From the NCBI RefSeq assembly GCF_026151205.1, contig NC_087072.1:5008084-5072083 (forward strand): a stretch of DNA of 64,000 nt, in the 5' to 3' direction. How positions within the stretch are numbered: the first letter of the stretch is position 1; every line of letters begins with the position of its first letter. Both the position numbers and the translations under genes were made by a program. The stretch is from Bolinopsis microptera (lineage: Eukaryota > Ctenophora > Tentaculata > Lobata > Bolinopsidae). A model generated the notes under the pieces. That model ran no database searches, was not told the DNA's origin, and saw only the letters and a program-made list of their open reading frames with translations. Shown here one piece after another: positions 36,701 to 48,310 of this stretch.

Positions 36701-39700
36701 TGACATTTGACAGGTCTTAGTAATCTAGCAACCCTGTATTGACAGGTCTTAGTAACCTAGCAATCCTGTATTGACAGGTCTTAGTAACCTAGCAACCCTG
36801 TATTGACAGGTCTTAGTAACTTAGCAACCCTGTATTGACAGGTCTTAGTAACCTAGCAACCCTGTATTGACAGGTCTTAGTAACCTAGCAACCCTGACTT
36901 ATACGGTAAGAGTTAAAATTAGAGCTATGAATAGCTCTGTTAGTAAGTTAGTAACTGCGACAAATTAAAAGTGAGGTTAAGTGGCCTTACAACACCTGAT
37001 AGAGGTCCTATACAATATTTAGGCTGTATGTTTATAGTTCTTGGCAATTATTGTATGGTAGTTTTACCACAGATCCTAAACTGATCTTTAATAATGGGAA
37101 AGCTAATGAATTGTGATTATTTGTCCTCAGTAAAAGCGTGACTTGTTACAGATCAAAAACAGTGGCAATTTCAATTGGTAAAGATTTTTGTTAATAGCCA
37201 TTTTATACGGTATAAATGAAAAATTGCCATTTATCAAATTTATCTGTTCTTTGCAAACACCCAACCTTCGGATGTTTACTGTGAAATTTATCTGTGTATC
37301 TTCATGAGGAAATCAATTTATCTTCCTCTGGAGACTAAGCACCAATACCCTGATAATCTAATAATAATATAGGAATGAACGTGACAGGGACGTAGCCAGG
37401 ATTTTTCTTTGAGGGGGGCTGTCGGCGAGCGAAGCGAGCCGACGCGTCCAATCAAGCTGCGCAGCGAGCGAAGCGAGCAAGCTGTGGCAGGGGTCTGGGG
37501 GCGCAGCCCCCAGCGGGGTCCAGGGGCGGAGCCCCTTGGCGGGGGCTAGGGGGGCGCAGCCCCCCGGAAATTTTTTGCGAAACAGGGTGTTTTAGACGAC
37601 ATTTGGCATTAAAGAAATTTGTAGGACAGCAATAAACTGGGATTGAAAAGAATCAAGTACTCACGTAAATTTGGTAACTTCACAACAGCAATCTGCATTC
37701 TCCAATCAGAATTTACGACTTTCTCAGGCCTCATTGTCTTAAGATTTTTACATTTCCTACGGTCTAGGGGACACTATTGACTATAATTGTAGAAGTCTTC
37801 TAGAATGTTTGCTTGGATTTAATGACATATATTTACTAATCCACAGTTCAAATCTTTGACTGACTGCAGTCATAAACACAGCCCAGTTACCAGGCGACCA
37901 TGGGGACTAGGGGGCTTATCTTTTTTCTGGGGTTCGATTTTTTCCGGGGGGGGCTGCCGCCCCCCTAGCCCCCCCCCTGGCTACGTGCCTGGAACGTGAA
38001 CTAATAACCATACTACTGTAATTAACACACAGATCCTTGACATGTCCCGAAATGTGAGCCTGAAGCGGGGCTTGATGTGGGAGACGGAACCAGATTGATG
38101 GTGACTGATGACAGATATTTGTTGCTGTGGAGCTGTAAAGTTAGATATCTTGTTCGGGGTGTGGGTGTGTATCATGTTGACTGGTTATTCCTTTAATAAG
38201 TAGAGTGTGCAACTCTTTCATCTTGCGAGTTATGGAGATTTGATCACTGATTCTAGAAAACTGGGAGACGCGTGGGTTTATAAAAGTGAACATTGAAAGT
38301 AATATTTACATATTTACATTACATAGATCTGAAATAGACATTCAAGCTGTTCTTATAATACCAACAATAATTTAAAGTATATTATAACCACTTGCTACTA
38401 AGCAGCTAAGACTGTTCGCTCAATAAATCATGAAGCAAATCTTTAAAATCTGATTCAAGGATCATTGATGCAGTTAACAAATTACTTGATTGAATTTTAA
38501 TATCATACTATATTGACTCACAGTTTAAGACCCTCATGATCATTATATTATTAGGAAAGTTTGACAAAAATAATCACTTTTTCACAATTTGACTACGACA
38601 GATTGTCGTGGAAAGTACTTTGGTCCGGAAAAACGTTGTGAGATAAGCATATCATATTTCGCGATTCGCACACATTAGACCTATGTTCAACTCATTCACT
38701 TTCAATCCGTGATATTTGAAGCATTTAGAAGAAGCTGAAGGCAGCGAGGCTAGCGAGTTCTTTTTAATTGCATTTTGCGTGCAGGATACCGGTGACTAGC
38801 AAGCATAATCTAAAATTTAAGATATACGGATACCAAATCAATTAATATTAAGGCCGGTGTACGTGTTATTCGGAAAATGAAGAGGAGGCGGACCATTTCT
38901 TGCTGACTGGGGTCTCAATAAGGATTAAGGATATAACAATTAAATTTGTTAACTTTCATCTCATATAGACACTACTAATTGTATCGTTTAATAAACGTAG
39001 TAAATGTTAGTTTATCGTATACTCTGCAGTCTGCATACGGGCTAAAGTTAATCTTTATAAATAATTTACATTATGAGAAACTATTATTGGAAGCTTTCTT
39101 AAGTAAAGAGAAACTTTTCCTCTCCAACTGAAAGATACCGTCAAAATTCACATTTCTGATTTATTCACGGCAATCTAATAAATTTTCAGGGAAAAGAATC
39201 TACCGTTCGAGGTTTATAAGGTGGCAACGAAAAACAAATAGTTTAGAATTTATTCGAAAAGAATTTTGAATGGAAAGTGGATTGAGAGGACCTTTACTGA
39301 TAGTTGAAATTCGACATATGACGTCATCTAGCGTCATCTAGCGTCATCTAGCGTCAAATATCGCCAGATGATGATAGATGACGCTGGCGTCATCTAGCGT
39401 CATCTAGCGTCATCTAGCGTCATCTATCATCATCTGGCGATATTTGACGCTAGATGACGCTAGATGACGCTAGATGACGTCATATGTCGAATTTCAACTA
39501 TCAGTAAAGGTCCGATTGAGAATGTTTTGACTAATCGAGATGATAAATTGTTTGAGGGTGGTCGCGGTATGTCGTGGAAGCAGCCAGATAGTTATTTTCT
39601 GTCGAATGTCCTGTAAAGTCGTCAGATGATACTCTAAGCGGGCCAGTTTTATAAACTAAAACCATATGATAACTTCATAAATCCTAACTGATTTCATACT

Positions 39701-42700
39701 CCATCTCTTGACTCGAGATAGAGGACCTATCTTTCATTCAGATCTATCAGGTTTTTGTCTTTTCTGCAGTTATAAGCAGCGTATTTTTTGATAGCTGGGA
39801 ACCTGTACTTAGCTCCAGTTGCACCACTTGACCTCTCGGGAGAAGCAGACTTACAGCGGGGCACGTAGGAAGACCAGGGTCGACGCTGGACATTAGAGTT
39901 GAAGTTGGAGGGATCGGGAGAGACGACCTGAAGAGGTCGGGAGATAAGACGTCTGGAGTTTAAGTTAGAGTTGCTGGAGGTGTAAGCGTACTGGTTGAGA
40001 TCGTACATGCTGCCGCTGCTGTGATCGGAGTAACATCTACTCCGTGTTCTACCCCTCCCTGCTCCCCCTCCTCCTGACTGACTCGGACCTTTCTCCTTAT
40101 CCATGTACCGCTTTACAAAACTTTTCGTGAACTCCTTGTTCAGTTTGTTAAGTTTTTCAACTTGAGCCTTAGTCTCCCTAGCTTTCGAGACTGCCAGTTT
40201 CTGCTCCGTTAATATCCTGGCAGCCATGTGCAGTACCAGAGCTTTTAGCATCTTCTTCTTGTGGTTCAATAGGTAGGGACTGCCGCATGTCTTGGCGATG
40301 GTCGCTGCTTTGTTCATAACGTCACTTCTCTCGTTGGTGATCTTATTGGCGAACCCAGCCGCAAACTTTCTCATCATCGAGCTTTTCTTCTGCTCCTTCT
40401 CAAATATTCTCTTGCCAAACTTCTCTGCGAAATTACTGAATCTTTTCTTGTGCTCCTCTGACTTAGACCTCTTTTCATCCTTCTTGGCTGAGTAACTCTC
40501 GTTTCTCCTACCCGAATTCTCTCCCGTGTTCCTCCTACCAGAACTTAAGTTTTGACATGAAGAAGCAATGGTACGTGTCATCTCGCTCTGGGCGTACTCT
40601 CGGAGGAGCAGTCTCTCTAGCTCGTCTAGTTCGTCCTGGAGTGGGGTCTCGTGTTATTGTTGGCTCGATACCAACCACCCCTCTCACAAAGAGAAATATG
40701 TTAATTTTATCATGAATTATCACTAACCTGTATCATTTCGTTCTGGAATCTGAGGCTGGAACTGGTTCTCTCCAGAGCGTCCACCCGAGCACTGAGTGCC
40801 CCCATAGAGGACTCCTCGAACCGCTGCAAGTTCTCTAATCTCATCAGGACTCTGTGTTCCAGATCCTCTAGTTTTCTGACCAATGTGGCGTTGATGTCGC
40901 CCACGATCCTGGTGACCATCTCACTCCGCCCGGAGGTGAACATGACGAGCTACAAAACAGCAATATACAGCCAGACACACTGTGGCACAATATATAACAA
41001 GCAACAAGCAACACGAAACTTTGTAAGTTATCTACTGTAACGAAACGCGAGGTTCAAATACCTGAACCGCTCACAGGATTACGTCAATTGTTCTAAGCGT
41101 TGTGGCCGAGTTATCCCATTAGGCTGGACTCTACAGCAGGAATCTGAGCCAATGAGTGCGAAGAGCGGACAGTGAGTGAGTTGTGATGTAGAATGTAGAA
41201 TATATATATATAATTTGTTAACTACTCCTCTACTTCTCTACTCGGCGAACGTAACTAGATGTAGACTATCGTACCATTGGATAAGCAAACCCCCACAAGC
41301 CTCAAACTAAACTGACCTACCAATCTTTACTTGACCATTATCTCGCAGTCGCATGGCAACCAAGTTTAAACGGGGAGAGTTGTTGTGTGGAGCACATAGC
41401 CTATATAAAGGATTACCCCATTTCCGGATCATACAAGTATATAACTCATCCCTGTAAACACTTTACAGTGTAGCGAACTAGAGGGAAGGGGAGGGTTAGT
41501 TGTACCCTCTAATTGGAAGTTTAGCGTATACCGTAAATAAATGATCTTTATGCAGATTACCCACCATCGTTAGCCTTTAACTTTTCTACTCCTGGCCTTG
41601 TTTATTGGTAGTTGTGCTATCATCAATGTGAGTTTGAAAATGTCAAGTAGGTACTAACTGTATCTCCATACATCTACAACAGACATAATTGCCCCTCATT
41701 CAAGGCTATTGCCCCCATTATCTCTTCCGAAATGCGATACGGACGGAATCAATAGGGCTACGGCGCCGGATATACGGCATGAGATAGATTTATCGATATC
41801 ACGAGTTAGATCGAACTACGGTCATGTTGTATCAATAACTCCCAAGATGGAGTCTGTTTCAAGTCTGCCAGTCTATTTCATATCCCCCATCTGACTGGAC
41901 TTTAACATTTTCAATATTTTCTCAAACCAGCACTCCTTCAAGACAATCAAATCAAACCCCGAGAGTTAATTGCAGCGCAAAGTCATTTGCTTCGTTTGCT
42001 TCAACAAACTGTATTACTTTATTAGGTATTTTTCTCGATACTTGTAAAGAAGCCTGTCTGCCATACAATGTTTCAACTGATTACAAATGCAGTGGTACAG
42101 AGATATCTTGGAACTTTGACTTTAGAGTACTTATAACAGCCGACAAGAGCCGGAGTGTCGTCTTGTCTAAAGTTTGGAAATTTTGACACTTGATTTTGAC
42201 TTTGTTTATCAGTGTTTGGTTCAAATAAATCTCGGATGATTTGTAATTTATAAATTACAAATCATCCGAGCTTTATATACGAACCAAACACTGAATTCAA
42301 TCGTGATAGGTAAAATTGTAACGCTTGACTGATAAGGAATCGGTAATTTGGTGGCCTTCAGGATTAAACATTTAACTTAATTTATTCACGAGTGCTAATT
42401 CATGGAGACACAATTTTTAAATAATATAAACGTAATAATAATATTTCGATTCTCCGTGGTTTTTTATAGGTTTTCTGGAATCTTCTGTCTGTGGCTGAAT
42501 TATCCAATTTTTTAAACATTAATTAACTTTAAGGGGCATCAGCGACTTCGCGCACTTTTATGACTTGAGGACGATTAACTGAGATTTTGAAGCTTTACTA
42601 AGGCTTTATTATAAGAGTCCCCACAGGAACACTTTAGGGTATAGTTCAGATAAGTGTATATTGTAGAACTTCTAATTAAACCTTAATTTACTTTTAAAAC

Positions 42701-45700
42701 TTCTTATTTTTTCACACTCGGCTTGGTTTTAAAGTAAAGATTCTTCGTGTTAGCTTTTTAAACGATTTGAAAGGCCTTACCTTACGATGTAAAATTACCT
42801 TCCGAAGGCCTTGAAGAAGCAAATAAACTTATTCTTAAACCTGTATCCAGATTGGAAGATCTACCTCCTGATATCTACCTACTAGCGAAGAATACGATAA
42901 ATTAAATATAAAGACATAATCCGCTCACCGTGGAGGTTTCTTTGCCAAGCCAGAAGTGAATGTGCCATTCTTTTCTATTATTGATCAGCTCCGTCTGGAA
43001 GGAATTTGGTTATTATCGGAGAGTAATCATATCAGTAACTGAAACGATAATATCTAGCAGTTAGATGTGATTTCGAAATTAGTGCAATGTCGTTTCCATG
43101 GAGCGAAATCACTGTTTATCCGTCCCAAAAATCACGGGCCCTCCAGTCGGTAATCTGTACAATTTCATGAGAACTGTCAAGATTATCAATTAGTCTAATT
43201 AATGGCAACTAGCAGACCTACATTTTCGAACATAATCTGATCGGTTAAGGAGATAACGTAACCCGTAGACGGAAAGTTTTTTGACATAAAATGTAAACTG
43301 AAAAAAAAAGAGGATTTCCACTAATTACCACAAAGAACCATATAACACGTACCACAATAAGAACACACCCAAGTAAGTAACCTCCGATATTAACTTACAT
43401 GTAGAACGATATAACTATCTCCACTGTAAAACTTCCCGTGAGTATCTTGGGGCACTGCTACCACCTTCATTTTCTGAAAAGAAGAAAGTGTGACGTCTTA
43501 TTTTAAGCCTACTTTGGAAAATGTGATGTCTTATTATAACTCTATTATTCTACGGTAACTGTGATAGTAAATCTGGTAAATAGATTTGTAAGGGTGCAAT
43601 CATTAGGGGTCAAAGCATTCATGTTAAACATAAAGCACGTACCTTATAGGAATAACAAAAAGTGCAAAAAAAACATATTTATTTGCAAAGAAAATATTTT
43701 GACGACGAAACTTGGTCAGTGTGAATGATGAAAATGTTTACCCATGAAACTATTACGTCAATTATGTCGTAAAACATGGTGTAAGGTTTTGTTTCGTGTA
43801 ATATACCAGGAACTCTCGAGTCTAAAAATAATAAAAAGGTCATTACTGAAGATGTCTTATATTAGAAATATCTTAAATAAGTAACTAATCGGTATACGAT
43901 ACACTATACAGTATACAGCGACTTCTACTAATCTACTTCTAACGTATAACATCTCACAGGTCGGAACAAAATTGTTGTTTTCTTGAGCAGTTTATTATAA
44001 TACTAGTGTAACCCGGCCTACGGCCGGGATTTCACTGCCGCAGTTAAAAAGGGTAGGAGTAATTACCCGCTGAGTCAAAACCCGGATTAGGCGAGCAATT
44101 GTATTCGAAGTGCCCTCACGTATCCAATAGTATGCTTAAAAAATAGTAATTTTTAATCGATAATCAATAGAAATTAACCCTGCACCACACCAGCCTATCA
44201 TATTTGTGAACATGCATTACATTGTCGTATGAAAGTATGAACTCTCTCTACAGTCCAAACAGACCGTTTGAGCACTCCCTCCCCTAATAAGTTTATAGTA
44301 TCATATGACCATGTAATATATACGCCATGTAGTATATACGCTACATATGCAGAGAGAGAGAGAGAGAGCTAGCCCCGTAACTCTTGCCGTTCTTCTCAAG
44401 CCATTTTATGTAACATATTTTGTGGTACAAAACCATCAATTAAACCACTTACCATCGGCCGATTTAAAAAAAATTTGCTTATGGGCTTCATCAGAGTTTT
44501 GTCGGGACTATACCAAAAAAACCAGTCCCGTAACTATTACCGTTTTTTTTGTATAACCGTTCGGAAATTACACACAGACAGACACACAGACAGACACACA
44601 CACATTCTGGTGTTATTAAGTTGATCCATTACGATGTGTACGCGTGCGGCCCATTTTCTAGCAGTAGTGACCATATACATTATACAAGCCAAATACCAGT
44701 CATTAACAAGCGATCGAGTAGCCACTTATAGCCATCGAGTAGCCATTGGCATCCAATTAATAGTATACCTGAGACCTGAAGGCTCAATTTTGTCGAAGAA
44801 AAATGTCTTAGACTTAATCCCGATTTCTAATTACAGATTTCTAGTCGCTCCATATACAATAAAAATGCTAGGAATTAGGATCCAATATTATTCGTCCTAC
44901 TTGCTTTGATGCGGTCAACTCAAATAAAATCAGGTTATTTCCCATACAGAGGACGCCCATAAGATTAACGTGATTTAAACCATAGTTGGTTCGTGCGAAC
45001 TAAACGCACTTTTAAAACCGAACGCACTTTACGCACGAAAACTTTTTAAAAACGCACTTTTAAATCTGTTTCTAACAAATCAGTGCGTGGGCACAGAAAA
45101 AGTGGAGAAACTTGTATATATCGGATATCCACGGTAATCTGCGCAATATCAGTGCATCTGAAAAGACTGGTGCAGCTGCACGTGGTAGTTCTCTTTTACA
45201 CTACCTTAGTAAGATGTAGGAATGAAGAATTTTGTCATTTTTTAATTCGTAAACCTCGTAATGTAAAGGCAGACGCACTTTACCACACTTAAACGCACGA
45301 AAAAATCTTCACGAACTATAAACGCACTTTTCCTGGAAAAGTAACGCACGAACCAACTATGCCTTAAATGAACGGACTTTATTTTAACGGACATTAAGAT
45401 GAAAGTTAGGGCCCCCAGCGTTCAATTAATTTCCGTCCAAATAAGGTCCGATAAGGTAATTATCAGTGTGCAGTTTATATATTTTATTACAAGCAAAAGA
45501 AATGTACGGACATTAAGATGAACGTTAGGGCCCCCAGCGTTCAATTAATATCCGTCCAAATAAAGTCTGATAAGGTAATTATCAGTGTGCAGTTAATATA
45601 TGAGAAAGACCATAAACCAGGATTCCTTCGGGAGCATGTAGGATTATATCCAAAGTTTTTTCGCCAATGGGGTGTCTGGGTGTCAAAGATCTTCAAGGTG

Positions 45701-48310
45701 GGTGCTACTTGTGATGAACTCTATACTAGAAGGATGGGATGGTAATACTCGGTCTGGCCGTCTGAAAGCGCGAAGCTCATGAATTCCAGTTCAGAAACCG
45801 AGTAAGGAGCTAGGTGCGGCTACTGATGAGAAGCCTCCTTACAGTTTATTCGGGTTAGAAACGACATCTGGGTCCCCACCGGCTACCCTCGTGCACAAGA
45901 TTATTCTCAATTTTCTTCTTGTGTTCCACAACTGTATTTTATCAATTACCATATTATGAACCGACCGGATATCCGGCTGAAGGGGAGGCAAAGGGGAGGC
46001 CTGCCTTCCGAGATTGCATTAATAAACGGAAAAACATCACTGAAATCTTATAACCTATACGGATACCCTGGGTGAGACTGAATTAAAATAGTTTCTCCAA
46101 TATAAAACTGATTTATAGATTGGAACAGCCCTTAAGTGCTTGGTACATAGAATTTAATTCTATTTTAATTCTATATAAATATAATTATCCGCACCCATGA
46201 GGAATTTATAAAAACTGCGAAATCTTGCAGCTTCGAGAAATTGAATAACCACAATGATATCAGAGTTCAGACTACGCAATATGTAAGTCAACGAAAATAA
46301 ATCCCATGGAAAAAGCGCTTGATGAATCGCTTATGAGAGCGGAAACTGGAAAAAGGACGGTCAAGCGAAACCCTTGCAAATCTGATCGAAGATATTCTCT
46401 CTAAGGTTGGCTCTTGCTTGTAAAAGATGTATCAAGATTTTAAACAGAGTGGAGTCTACTAATTGTTTACAACTGCCTTATTTTATTTTGTTGGTTCACT
46501 GAAGTTTAGATTTGTATCAGCAACGTTCTTGCTGTGTTCGGTTTTGAGTAACACCACAATAGTTCACTCAAGAAAAGGGCTTTGGAACAATGGTTATCGA
46601 TACTACAGTCATAATTCTAATTAAATGAACGATGTGGTGAATGGTATCAGGATCTTGACATGCATGCAAGCACAATAATTGAGCTGATAAGACCGAAGAT
46701 ACAAGATACCTAAATCTCCTTGCAGGTAAGTAGAAAGGCTGAACCTGGATGGCCCACAAGAGGATAGCATGTAAATGCTTTGCCTGTCTCTTGGGTGTGG
46801 CAACCCGCCAAGGAGATGATGCCGGGGAGATCTATAGGATTAGTGGGGGGTGGCAGATCGAATGAGGAGGAATTGTAAAATAAATAAATAGTACTTGCGT
46901 TGCGACTGAACAATAATAATCTGTAATGACTGCCTACTAACATGCATCCAGTATTATGGTTAAGAATCGAATTTAGCATTTTCTTACTCTTTTCATGACT
47001 ACACAGAAACGCAGTTGACCTACAAGAATCCTTCTTACAGTAACTAACCCGAATGGCTCCAGAGATTTTAATCATAATACCGGATTTTCTAAGTAAACAT
47101 CTAAATTCAAATGTTATTTATCACGCCACCATACCAGAGTACCATAATATGTTACCAGGATATTCTTCCGAGTAATCAAAAGTGTATTATCTCTAGATAG
47201 GCTAGTTTATAAATTGTCAGTTATTACAAATATCACAGATATTATTATTATAATAGATCGACCAGCGCATTCAATATCACGCCTCATTGAGCTAACTATT
47301 GAAGATTGTGAATGTAACCGTGATAGTTATGGACAATAAGTATAATTATATAATCACCAGAGAACTAATATGCCACAAGTATTTCTGGGCATGAAGGTGT
47401 TGTCCACAGTCCCAGAAACCACCCAAAAGAGTTGTAAAAGAAGATCTGATGGGCAAATATTCATAATGCCCTAACTAGCAACTATGCCTTAAGTGTTAAT
47501 AAGTATTAGTCTTAAAGGGGACTGTGGAGCAGCTATTATTAGTCACAAAGGCTTTGTTCAACATTCAATAACCCGGATTGTATTATATAAGCACTCAGTG
47601 TAACAGTATAGTATACATAGAAATAAACATTGTAATCTTACCTCTATCCTCCATATTTCTACACCAGCCATCTGACCAACTCCTTGGAACGCAGGATCAA
47701 TGCAGGTCATCAAGTCGAACCCATTCGAGTCTCCGTTGTGAGCTGCTGCACCTGAAATATAATACCCTCGGTTAGATTTACACAGCATTGTTGTGCAGAT
47801 ATCATGATCTGAGATACAAGATATCTAAGTCAGTCAGAAAGTGCCAGGATTTGATATGATAATTGTGTCGCTGTGAGATATGTATCTACTAATGACCGAT
47901 AACAACAACAATGAGATTCGGGATATGAAGCTAGGCAATAAGTTTTTCAACTTCTTTGGTTTAAATTAAACAGATGTAGTAAATCACTAATAGAAAACTT
48001 ACTAAAAAGTAAAAGCAGAACATAGAGTGACTTTTTATAGTAATTTTTACTTAAATATCTTACTGTTTAACTTTAACAACCAAATGAATTATTCTAAAAA
48101 TAACAGCTTCCAGGTTGTAACATCGGTACAGTTTAACAGCGTGCAAGATACCTAATCAGTTAAAATTTCCACGGTTAAAAATTAATCAAATCATGCACGC
48201 TAAATTAAAACCGTTCAGGTTGGAGATAAAATCGGTAACTTTAACCTGACCCACTCACCTGCATGACCAACAGGTTGCCCTCCTAAATTATCTGATACGG
48301 AACACACCAT
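27435..48310 (-). CDS. VIL1: Villin-like actin regulator, 16 exons
   Basis: The gene encodes an actin-severing, capping and bundling protein of the villin/gelsolin family, acting in the cortical cytoskeleton and microvilli under calcium and PIP2 control. Exons, in coding order: 48310-48259, 47751-47642, 43473-43399, 42994-42929, 36543-36413, 36233-36017, 35755-35648, 35480-35380, 35158-34726, 34609-34466, 32964-32748, 32540-32398, 32241-32154, 29375-29143, 29012-28821, 27710-27435. All introns are GT-AG and all phases match, giving about 861 residues (vertebrate villin is about 827). Seen in the translation: [12 protein letters not shown] opening G1 (about residue 40), SLGGGP and GGVDSGF at the G1-G2 boundary, the basic PIP2/actin-type KGRRKVR in G2, DDAFILDMG in G3, [10 protein letters not shown] in G4, [12 protein letters not shown] in G5, [10 protein letters not shown] in G6, then a linker and the headpiece. 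Start: ATG at 48310; the frame stays open upstream, so an extra 5' exon is possible. Orthology to villin rather than advillin or a villin-like paralogue was not tested; the family call is firm. Confidence 0.93.
28280..28700 (-). pseudogene. Two decayed tandem copies of the 3' end of villin exon 15
   Basis: Exon 15 ends in a G6 terminus ([15 protein letters not shown]) followed by GTAAG. In the next intron, bases near 28695-28635 read [15 protein letters not shown], again followed by GTAAG. A second, more degraded copy lies near 28370-28310, keeping the TTGGGATC core but with a broken frame. The sequence after each copy also matches (a CTTTTTCTAC block and TTTCAC-rich tracts), so the duplicated unit of about 300-360 bases includes exon end, donor and intron. 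The nearer copy has a frame open to its donor but no convincing acceptor, so I read these as remnants rather than a used alternative exon. Confidence 0.6.
30035..30968. mobile_element. Foldback element in villin intron 13
   Basis: Arms of about 440 and 405 bases (30035-30475 and 30563-30968) are inverted copies around a spacer of about 90 bases. The outer sequence is AGACTATTCTGATACACTAA on the left, matched on the right. A diverged direct relative of the left arm lies at 29865-29990. There is no coding capacity, and no target duplication was found. Confidence 0.75.
31359..31632. repeat. 60-bp tandem repeat in villin intron 13
   Basis: Four full copies and a partial fifth, with a period of exactly 60, starting GTTA(T/G)CTACAT(C/T)AATC. 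Copies differ by only one to three bases, so the expansion is recent. No splice-like motif is evident. Confidence 0.9.
32961..33336. repeat. 20-26-bp minisatellite made of villin exon 11 splice acceptors (proximal part)
   Basis: On the sense strand the unit is a pyrimidine tract ending in CACTCCACTATCAG/G. The copy next to exon 11 is the real acceptor (exon starts at 32964 with GGTTCTCAC). Several units also carry GGTTCTCAC after the CAG, so the repeated block spans the splice junction itself. A MITE at 33337 splits the array. Confidence 0.85.
33337..34132. mobile_element. MITE with GGGGGGAATGCAACGTC ends and TGTCAATTAA subterminal repeats
   Basis: The terminal inverted repeats GGGGGGAATGCAACGTCAA / TTGACGTTGCATTCCCCCC are flanked by the exact 8-bp duplication GTCCTGAA (33329-33336, 34133-34140). 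Both ends hold tandem TGTCAATTAA copies. Length is 796 bp, with no coding frame. The 8-bp duplication suggests a hAT-like transposase. A second copy is at 4569-5349. Confidence 0.88.
34133..34445. repeat. Acceptor-derived minisatellite, distal part
   Basis: This continues the array interrupted by the MITE and reaches within about 20 bases of the exon 10 donor at 34465. Apart from the MITE, almost the whole of villin intron 10 is therefore made of units resembling a 3' splice site. Confidence 0.85.
36555..36898. repeat. 32-bp minisatellite at the 3' end of villin intron 4
   Basis: About eleven copies of a unit reading, on the sense (minus) strand, TTACTAAGACCTGTCAATACAGG plus GTTGCTAGG. Each unit has a branch-point-like TACTAAG and a CAG/G. 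The array ends within about 25 bases of the real acceptor of exon 5 (TTTTGTTCAG at 36544). Confidence 0.85.
37385..37991. mobile_element. hAT-type MITE (ACGTAGCCAGG ends) in villin intron 4
   Basis: The ends are CAGGGACGTAGCCAGG and the complement of CCTGGCTACGTGCCTG, and the 8-bp target duplication GAACGTGA is exact at 37377-37384 and 37992-37999. CAGG ends and an 8-bp duplication point to the hAT superfamily. The interior is GC-rich, with repeated AGCGAAGCGAGC and GGGGCGCAGCCCC motifs, and has no coding frame. Confidence 0.85.
39288..39513. repeat. 226-bp perfect hairpin with GCGTCATCTA subrepeats
   Basis: Left arm 39288-39384 and right arm 39417-39513 are exact reverse complements (97 bases each), around a 32-base loop. 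The arms and the loop carry tandem copies of GCGTCATCTA. The outer ends read GGACCTTTACTGATAG and its complement. It resembles a small MITE; no clear target duplication is seen. It sits between the stop and the likely poly(A) signal of the nested gene. Confidence 0.8.
39727..40943 (-). CDS. Basic coiled-coil protein gene nested in villin intron 4 (two exons)
   Basis: The ATG is at 40943. Exon 1 is 40943-40728 (72 codons, donor CAG/GTTAGT); exon 2 is 40635-39727 (acceptor CCACTCCAG, 302 codons plus stop). The join is in phase 0, giving 374 residues. The N-terminal 90 or so are heptad-like and acidic/basic ([16 protein letters not shown], then [14 protein letters not shown]), likely a coiled coil. 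The middle (about 110-240) is rich in K, R and E, with predicted helix. The C-terminal third is low-complexity Ser/Gly/Arg. There is no signal peptide or membrane segment. I do not recognise the family. It lies on the same strand as villin, wholly inside its 6.4-kb intron 4, so it must have its own promoter. A possible AATAAA is at 39254-39249; that would put the 226-bp hairpin at 39288-39513 in its 3' UTR. The gene structure is well supported, the function unknown. Confidence 0.7.
42210..42293. repeat. Inverted repeat with a 40-bp perfect palindrome
   Basis: Bases 42231-42270 are a perfect palindrome centred on TTTATAAA, flanked by outer arms CAGTGTTTGGTTC and GAACCAAACACTG. It lies in villin intron 4, upstream of the nested gene. 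Confidence 0.7.
44002..44606 (-). repeat. Third, cleaner copy of the terminal repeat family
   Basis: Reverse-complement match to 1-612 and 7150-7770. One end reads TAGTGTAACCCGGCCTACGG, the other ends in CAGACAGACACAC repeats after an AACCGTTCGGAAATTACAC block. It has no coding frame. It lies in villin intron 2. The class is unclear. Because its sequence is cleaner it serves as a reference showing the indel noise in the other two copies. Confidence 0.75.
44981..45361. mobile_element. MITE with TAGTTGGTTCGTGCG ends (villin intron 2)
   Basis: Inverted ends CATAGTTGGTTCGTGCG / CGCACGAACCAACTATG; the interior is built of AACGCACTT repeats in both directions. Another member is at 54340-54665. Confidence 0.75.
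45386..45600. repeat. Tandem duplication of a block of about 90 bases
   Basis: ACGGACATTAAGATGAA to GTGCAGTT occurs at 45390-45475 and 45511-45595 with about five differences. It lies next to the MITE in villin intron 2. Confidence 0.75.
45601..47641. other. Remainder of villin intron 2
   Basis: AT-rich sequence with no convincing exon or repeat. A 121-codon minus frame at 46710-47075 lacks splice sites and family features. Confidence 0.4.

Noticed and set aside
36555-36898. Regular spaced repeats resembling a CRISPR array
   Set aside because: Units are contiguous without unique spacers, and the sequence is animal nuclear DNA.
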